10,586 nt of DNA, taken from the NCBI GenBank assembly GCA_020430005.1, contig JAGQKQ010000050.1, positions 1-10,586 on the forward strand, read 5' to 3'. Position 1 is the first letter of the stretch. Every line of letters begins with the position of its first letter. The DNA comes from Candidatus Omnitrophota bacterium. GTDB lineage: Bacteria > Omnitrophota > Gorgyraeia > Zapsychrales > Zapsychraceae. Positions 6,392 through 10,586 of the stretch are shown one piece after another. Both the position numbers and the translations under genes were made by a program. The notes under the pieces are model-generated. The model worked only from the letters and a program-made list of their open reading frames with translations, ran no database searches and was not told where the DNA came from.

Positions 6392-7486
6392 ATGCTAAAC
6401 GATATTCGTCAAAAAATCGATCAAAGCCTCGCCACATTCATGGATTGCATAAAAGAGGACTACAAACTTCACCTAGTAAGTCCCGTCCTTTATGAAAGCA
6501 TCCGGGAATTTTCTTTACGCAAAGGAAAACGTATCCGCCCCGTATTATTAATTCTCAGTTACCTGGGATACTGTCCGAAAAACAAACGCATTCCGCATTC
6601 TCTGTATAACGCGTCTACCTGTATTGAACTTCTGCATAATTTTATGCTGATTCATGATGATATTATCGATCGATCCAATCTCCGCCGGGGAAAACCAACG
6701 CTACACAAACTACTGGGAAAAACCGTAAAATCAGATGACCCCGAAAAACTGGGTAGTGATCTGGCCATTATCGCCGGAGACATTGTCTACGCACTGGCTA
6801 TTGACGCCTTCTTATCCATCAAAGAGGATCCACTCCGCAAAGAGAAAGCCTTAAAATATTTTATTCAAACCGCGGCTTTTACCGCGATGGGCGAGTTTGT
6901 TGATACTATCCACGGTGTAAAAAATGTTAATAAAATAAAGGAAAGTGATGTTTATCTGAATTACACCCTTAAAACCGCGCGCTATACGTTTGACTGTCCG
7001 CTTGTTACCGGGGCTATCCTCGCCGGAGCTCCTCAGAACGATATTAAACGGCTTTCCGAACTTGGCATTTTAATCGGACAGGCCTTTCAGATTCAGGATG
7101 ATGTGATCGGCATTTTCGGATCGGAGAAAAACATTGGCAAATCCATCCTCAGTGACTTGGCCGAATCGAAAAAGACTCTTTTAGTCTGTCATGCTTATGA
7201 AACCTTAAAAGGAAAAAAACGTGCGCAGTTTTTAAAACACTTTAACAAGAGTAAAAAGACATACCAGGATCTCGTGGCTGTGCGGAAAATATTTCTGGAT
7301 GCGGGGAGCCTGGACTACTGTCTGGACGCTGTTAAAACACGTGTAGAAAAAACCTTTACCCTTCTGAACAAGTTACGCATGCACGAAAAGTACAAAAAAG
7401 TTATCGAAGATACCATTGTTGTCCTTTTCAATCAAAACAATCAGATCGCCGAGAAATATAACATCTCCACTAAAGTTCAGTTTTGA
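6392..7486 (+). CDS. Trans-isoprenyl (polyprenyl) diphosphate synthase
   Basis: Head-to-tail condensation of isopentenyl diphosphate onto an allylic diphosphate, in the isoprenoid pathway feeding quinone, carrier-lipid or terpenoid synthesis; cytosolic or membrane-associated. Visible motifs are GKRIRP (45-50, IPP binding), the first aspartate-rich motif DDIID (89-93) followed by RRGKPTLHK (98-106), and the second motif QIQDDVIGIFG (233-243) with GKSILSDLAESKKT (249-262). The third Asp of the second motif is Gly, a variant I recall from archaeal and actinobacterial family members. Phe84 lies five residues before the first motif, a position where an aromatic residue is linked to C15-C20 products. 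A short-chain product such as farnesyl or geranylgeranyl diphosphate is therefore inferred, not shown. At 364 aa it is somewhat longer than the usual 290-330, the excess being C-terminal. It ends 12 nt from the convergent TPR gene. Confidence 0.9.
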   Translation: MLNDIRQKIDQSLATFMDCIKEDYKLHLVSPVLYESIREFSLRKGKRIRPVLLILSYLGYCPKNKRIPHSLYNASTCIELLHNFMLIHDDIIDRSNLRRGKPTLHKLLGKTVKSDDPEKLGSDLAIIAGDIVYALAIDAFLSIKEDPLRKEKALKYFIQTAAFTAMGEFVDTIHGVKNVNKIKESDVYLNYTLKTARYTFDCPLVTGAILAGAPQNDIKRLSELGILIGQAFQIQDDVIGIFGSEKNIGKSILSDLAESKKTLLVCHAYETLKGKKRAQFLKHFNKSKKTYQDLVAVRKIFLDAGSLDYCLDAVKTRVEKTFTLLNKLRMHEKYKKVIEDTIVVLFNQNNQIAEKYNISTKVQF

Positions 7487-7498
7487 TCCATCGGCTTA

Positions 7499-9265
7499 TC
7501 ACTTCTCCAATAATTCTCTCACTTGCGCCGCCTTGTCGTCTTCTCCAATTAATGTATACAGTTCAGCCAGCCCCGATAACACCTGACGGTTATCCGGATA
7601 TAAAATGGCTAAACGTTTATATTGGTTCAAAGCTTTGTCATATTCTTTTCTGGCTTTGTAAATCCGTATCAAATTCAAACGCGGTTCCAGCAAGCTTGGT
7701 TTATTGACTAAGGCTTGATTAAAAGCTTCTTCGGCTTTGTAATATTCTTTTTCCAATAAATAAACGACACCCAGATTGTTAAAAGGAAACGCCCTTGTAC
7801 TATCAATGGCCACAGCTTTTTCAAAATTAGCTTTCGCCTGATCAAAGTTTTCCTGCGCTAGACTGATTAAACCGAGACGCGTGTAAGCATCCAGATTCCG
7901 AGGATTCATTTCAATGGCTTTATACAAATATTCCACCGCTTTCTGGTGATCATTTCGATCCATATGAGCAACTGCTAAATTCACATAACCCCGGGATTTG
8001 TTAGGCGATTTCTTAACAACGTCGGACCATAAACTAAAATCATCTTTCCATATCCTGTTACGCTGAATAGTTAAAAATGAGAACCCCGCTAATAGAATAA
8101 TGATCACTACCGTACGCAACCGTTTGTTAACAATGTATTGAAACAGTAGAATTGTTAACAACATCGCCAATCCAATAACAGATAAATACAAACGGTGTTC
8201 GGCCATAACGACTTCCTGCGGATGTATTCCACTTCCTCCCCACAAACCAAGAAAAAACCACGACACCGAGATCAAAAGAAAATCTTTGGATTGAAGCTGT
8301 CTTAACACCATAAAAATAATGGCCGTTCCCAAGAGCAGGACAATCCCTATCCTGACACTAAAAATGGATACTGTCATCGGCACATCATAATCAAAGTTTT
8401 GTCCGAACGGCCAAACAAACATTTTTAGATATGTCCCGACAACTTCTATCTGCGTCAAAAGGTAACTCATCCATGTTATCTGATCACCTTCATGTGATTG
8501 TGACATAACAGGACTTAAAGCGTTCATCCCGCCTGAACGCGAAAGCGCAAAAAGAAAGGTTAATAAAAACATAACCAGCGCATAGCCAAAAAACCGTCCT
8601 TTTCCTTCCTTTTTCATGAAACTTTTAAAAAATATCCCCTCGATCAAAAAAATCATTAACGGCAGGGTGAATACCATAGAATGCGTCAACATTCCCAACA
8701 GCAAACACAATACCGAACCCGAAAAACAGAGAATACTGAAGCGTCCGCCAAGCCTTCCTTTTATATATAAACAAACCGTGAGGATATAAAGTAAAGCCCC
8801 CAAACATACCGAACGTTGTGATATGTAATTCACCACCTCCGTCTGAATAGGATGAAGTAGAAAAATAAGCGCCGTTAAAAAAGACATCCAGAATTTTTCT
8901 GGCGTTTTCCATAAATCGCATTGACGGGATAAAGACACAATCATCCGAGTCAACCAGAAAACAGTAACTGCCGCACTAATATGAAGCCACAAATTAACCC
9001 AGTGATATCCGGTAACATCCAGTTTGTGGACGGCATAATTAAGGGCAAAGGTGTAATATGTCACGAAATGTGTGCGTTGCGCGATAGAATTCCACATCAA
9101 CAGCGGTTCATCCGCATGTCGGATAAGGGGATTGCTAATGATATGAAACGCGTCGTCCGCGTGAAAAGAACCGGAGAGTGAATTGAAATAGACAATGGTC
9201 CCTAAGATAAAAAGTGTAACCGGCACCATGACAAATGAAACAATTTGATTTTGACTTAAACGCAT
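7499..9265 (-). CDS. Polytopic membrane protein with C-terminal TPR repeats (GT-C glycosyltransferase-like)
   Basis: A 588-aa inner-membrane protein. About ten or eleven hydrophobic segments span residues 8-400 (first at 8-28; others near 90-110, 150-168, 176-193, 226-243, 302-322, 358-378 and 383-400). After the first segment comes FHADDAFHIISNPLI (34-48); an acidic pair in this first external loop is typical of GT-C glycosyltransferases and of the bacterial TMTC-like TPR proteins. YISQRSVCLGALLYILTVCL (147-166) matches a conserved stretch of the same family. Residues about 422-588 contain four to five TPR units, for example AVEYLYKAIEMNPRN (443-457) and NNLGVVYLLEKEYYKAEEAF (496-515). A role in glycosylating a protein or envelope polymer from a lipid-linked sugar is inferred; substrate is unknown. 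The start has only a poor ribosome binding site (AGG 12 bases upstream). It follows hemW by 33 nt and is probably co-transcribed. Confidence 0.8.
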   Translation of the reverse strand: MRLSQNQIVSFVMVPVTLFILGTIVYFNSLSGSFHADDAFHIISNPLIRHADEPLLMWNSIAQRTHFVTYYTFALNYAVHKLDVTGYHWVNLWLHISAAVTVFWLTRMIVSLSRQCDLWKTPEKFWMSFLTALIFLLHPIQTEVVNYISQRSVCLGALLYILTVCLYIKGRLGGRFSILCFSGSVLCLLLGMLTHSMVFTLPLMIFLIEGIFFKSFMKKEGKGRFFGYALVMFLLTFLFALSRSGGMNALSPVMSQSHEGDQITWMSYLLTQIEVVGTYLKMFVWPFGQNFDYDVPMTVSIFSVRIGIVLLLGTAIIFMVLRQLQSKDFLLISVSWFFLGLWGGSGIHPQEVVMAEHRLYLSVIGLAMLLTILLFQYIVNKRLRTVVIIILLAGFSFLTIQRNRIWKDDFSLWSDVVKKSPNKSRGYVNLAVAHMDRNDHQKAVEYLYKAIEMNPRNLDAYTRLGLISLAQENFDQAKANFEKAVAIDSTRAFPFNNLGVVYLLEKEYYKAEEAFNQALVNKPSLLEPRLNLIRIYKARKEYDKALNQYKRLAILYPDNRQVLSGLAELYTLIGEDDKAAQVRELLEK

Positions 9266-9299
9266 AATGGTATATGCCTAAAAAACGAAGCGCAATACT

Positions 9300-10403
9300 T
9301 TAAATTAACTTTGAACATATTTCATCTAAAACAAGAACGCCTTCCGGTGTGGCTGTCAGGTTATGATTATTATAGATGAGCAGGCCTTTATTCACAAACA
9401 GCTCTATCATTTCTTTGCGCTGTTCGTCCAATGCGCAATGATATTGTTTGGAAACAGCTTCAAGATTAATGCCTTCTTTCATACGAAGCCCAAACAAAAT
9501 CCGTTCGATATATTGCTGTTCCTGGGTAAGAACCTCTTCTCCCTCTTGGGGACTCCGGTTGTTTTGAAAAGCCGACAGATAACTTGATAACGAAGATCCG
9601 TTCCAAAAACGCCGCCCTTTGATGTGCGAATGCGCTCCCACACCCAGACCGATATAATCTCCACCTGTCCAATAGTTGATGTTGTGCCGGGACTCAAATC
9701 CCTCGCGCGCGAAGTTACTGACCTCGTATTGCCGAAAATCGTATTCCCCCAAAAGGTGTGTAATAAACGCAAACTGCCTGGCCTGATAATCCTGATGTTC
9801 CAAGGAGACCCCCTTGGTAAAAAACCGGCTGCGCTCTTCAATAGTCAAAGTATATAAAGAAAGATGCTGACTTCTCAGCTCCAGGATGGCCCGGGCATCC
9901 TCCTCCAGCTCCGCCATCGTTTGGCCGGGAAATGCGTACATAAAATCACAGTTCACATTTTTGAAACCGGCACGGACGATATCCCGGTAGGTTTTCAGAG
10001 CCAGTTCCCTGTTATGGTTCCTTCCCAAATATTTGAGATGCCGGTCGTTCAAAGACTGCACCCCCAGACTGATCCGGCTAACACCGCAATCCAAAAGCAA
10101 GCCCAACTTATCCGGACTCAGACCTTCCGGGTTGGCTTCAATGGTTACCTCGGCCCCTTCTTTAATCAAAAAACGCCGCCGCAGCACCCCGAATAATTCC
10201 TTTAGCGTTTCCGTATCAAGTAATGTCGGCGTTCCTCCACCAAAGTAAACCGTATCGAATGCCATCCCATCAAAAGAACGGGACTCTTTTTCCAGACCTT
10301 TGATATATTCAGTCTGTTTTTCTTCCTGGCCAATGGAAACGACAAAAGAACAATAAAAACACTTTCTATGACAGAATGGAATATGAATGTATAAAGATGA
10401 CAT
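9300..10403 (-). CDS. hemW: HemW, radical SAM heme chaperone (coproporphyrinogen III oxidase-like)
   Basis: A 367-aa radical SAM protein. The N-terminus LYIHIPFCHRKCFYC (4-18) carries the 4Fe-4S ligands Cys11, Cys15 and Cys18. FGGGTP (54-59) is the SAM-binding glycine motif, followed by EANPEGLS (89-96) and SRISLGVQSLNDRHLKYLGR (109-128). HNINYW (240-245) followed by YIGLGVGAHS (250-259) is characteristic of the HemW branch. After the third Cys the sequence is Ser-Phe, not the CxxxCxxCxC of true HemN, so heme binding and delivery is more likely than oxygen-independent coproporphyrinogen oxidase activity. Databases often mislabel this family as HemN. The length is usual for HemW. A GGGA just before the ATG is closely spaced. 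The next gene begins 33 nt after its stop. Confidence 0.93.
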   Translation of the reverse strand: MSSLYIHIPFCHRKCFYCSFVVSIGQEEKQTEYIKGLEKESRSFDGMAFDTVYFGGGTPTLLDTETLKELFGVLRRRFLIKEGAEVTIEANPEGLSPDKLGLLLDCGVSRISLGVQSLNDRHLKYLGRNHNRELALKTYRDIVRAGFKNVNCDFMYAFPGQTMAELEEDARAILELRSQHLSLYTLTIEERSRFFTKGVSLEHQDYQARQFAFITHLLGEYDFRQYEVSNFAREGFESRHNINYWTGGDYIGLGVGAHSHIKGRRFWNGSSLSSYLSAFQNNRSPQEGEEVLTQEQQYIERILFGLRMKEGINLEAVSKQYHCALDEQRKEMIELFVNKGLLIYNNHNLTATPEGVLVLDEICSKLI

Positions 10404-10458
10404 TTTCCCGTTTTTTAAAACCTATTTCTTAATTTTTGAAGAATTACTCTTTAATAAA

Positions 10459-10464
10459 ATTATA
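10459..10464 (-). promoter_or_regulatory. Candidate -10 element upstream of hemW
   Basis: A perfect TATAAT on the minus strand, about 56 nt before the hemW ATG. No good -35 hexamer is found at 16-18 bases, because the expected place is occupied by the hairpin at 10477-10489, so this would be a -10-dependent or weak promoter. The surrounding AT-rich bases make a chance match possible. Confidence 0.35.
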
Positions 10465-10468
10465 AGAC

Positions 10469-10489
10469 AAAAAAATGGCGTCTACCGCC
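10469..10489 (-). terminator. Small terminator-like hairpin upstream of hemW
   Basis: Minus strand GGCG (10486-10489) and CGCC (10477-10480) form a 4-bp GC stem with a 5-nt loop, followed after one A by seven T (10469-10475). This is the layout of an intrinsic terminator for a minus-strand gene beyond the right edge, but the stem is short. It lies just upstream of the -10 candidate for hemW. From 10490 to the right edge the sequence is A/T-rich with several A or T runs and no gene I can support. Confidence 0.35.
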
Positions 10490-10586
10490 TGAGACAAGCT
10501 GAATTATTTTTTTTATTTTGTCGACGAAAAATAAAAAAACTATTTTTAGAATCATCCTTTGTTTGGTACCAAAAAAAATATTAAAT

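Noticed and set aside
9300..10403. HemN (oxygen-independent coproporphyrinogen III oxidase)
   Set aside because: CxxxCxxC is followed by Ser-Phe, not xC, and the length and HNxNYW motif match HemW.
10387..10584. Plus-strand 65-codon frame at the right edge
   Set aside because: Low-complexity AT-rich translation, overlaps the hemW start and its upstream control region, no ribosome binding site.
1..10586. Mobile element, CRISPR array, toxin-antitoxin or defence genes
   Set aside because: No transposase, integrase, spaced repeat array or defence domain appears on either strand; all substantial frames are accounted for by the seven genes.

Overview
The window carries seven protein-coding genes with short intergenic regions. 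Six are complete and one is cut by the left edge. I see no tRNA, rRNA, CRISPR array, insertion sequence or phage-type gene. It reads as ordinary chromosomal core from a Gram-negative-type bacterium of about 43% GC (rough estimate). Supporting signs are the SPase I signal peptide, the bacterial pur operon order and sigma-70-like promoters. The fused PurS-PurL protein and the membrane GT-C/TPR protein fit delta-proteobacterial, PVC or Omnitrophota-like lineages, but I cannot fix the phylum from sequence alone.

Left half, minus strand (1-5468): a de novo purine operon transcribed right to left as purB, purC, purSL, purQ. A well-formed TTGACC-17-TATATT promoter lies about 115 nt upstream of purB. 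The products take FGAR to FGAM (PurSL with PurQ), CAIR to SAICAR (PurC), then SAICAR to AICAR and adenylosuccinate to AMP (PurB). The order resembles the Bacillus-type purB-C-S-Q-L cluster, except that PurS is present as two tandem copies fused to the front of PurL, with purQ left separate downstream. purB and purC have good Shine-Dalgarno sequences; purSL and purQ have none.

Middle (5319-6391): a 332-nt intergenic region holding the pur promoter and a weak terminator candidate, then a minus-strand gene for a secreted DUF2059-type protein with its own TTGACC-17-TAAAAT promoter. That gene diverges from a plus-strand trans-isoprenyl diphosphate synthase (6392-7486), whose best promoter lies so close to its ATG that the mRNA may be nearly leaderless.

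Right half, minus strand (7499-10403): hemW (radical SAM heme chaperone family) followed after 33 nt by a multi-spanning membrane protein with C-terminal TPR repeats, a likely GT-C-type glycosyltransferase relative. These two probably form one transcription unit. The unit converges on the isoprenoid gene with 12 nt between stop codons. The last 183 nt are AT-rich and hold a small terminator-like hairpin and a -10 element upstream of hemW.

I found no convincing undescribed system. The points most worth checking are the tandem-PurS/PurL fusion, a 16-base A tract inside purSL, a 24-codon upstream ORF overlapping purB by ATGA, and the possible leaderless start of the isoprenoid gene.
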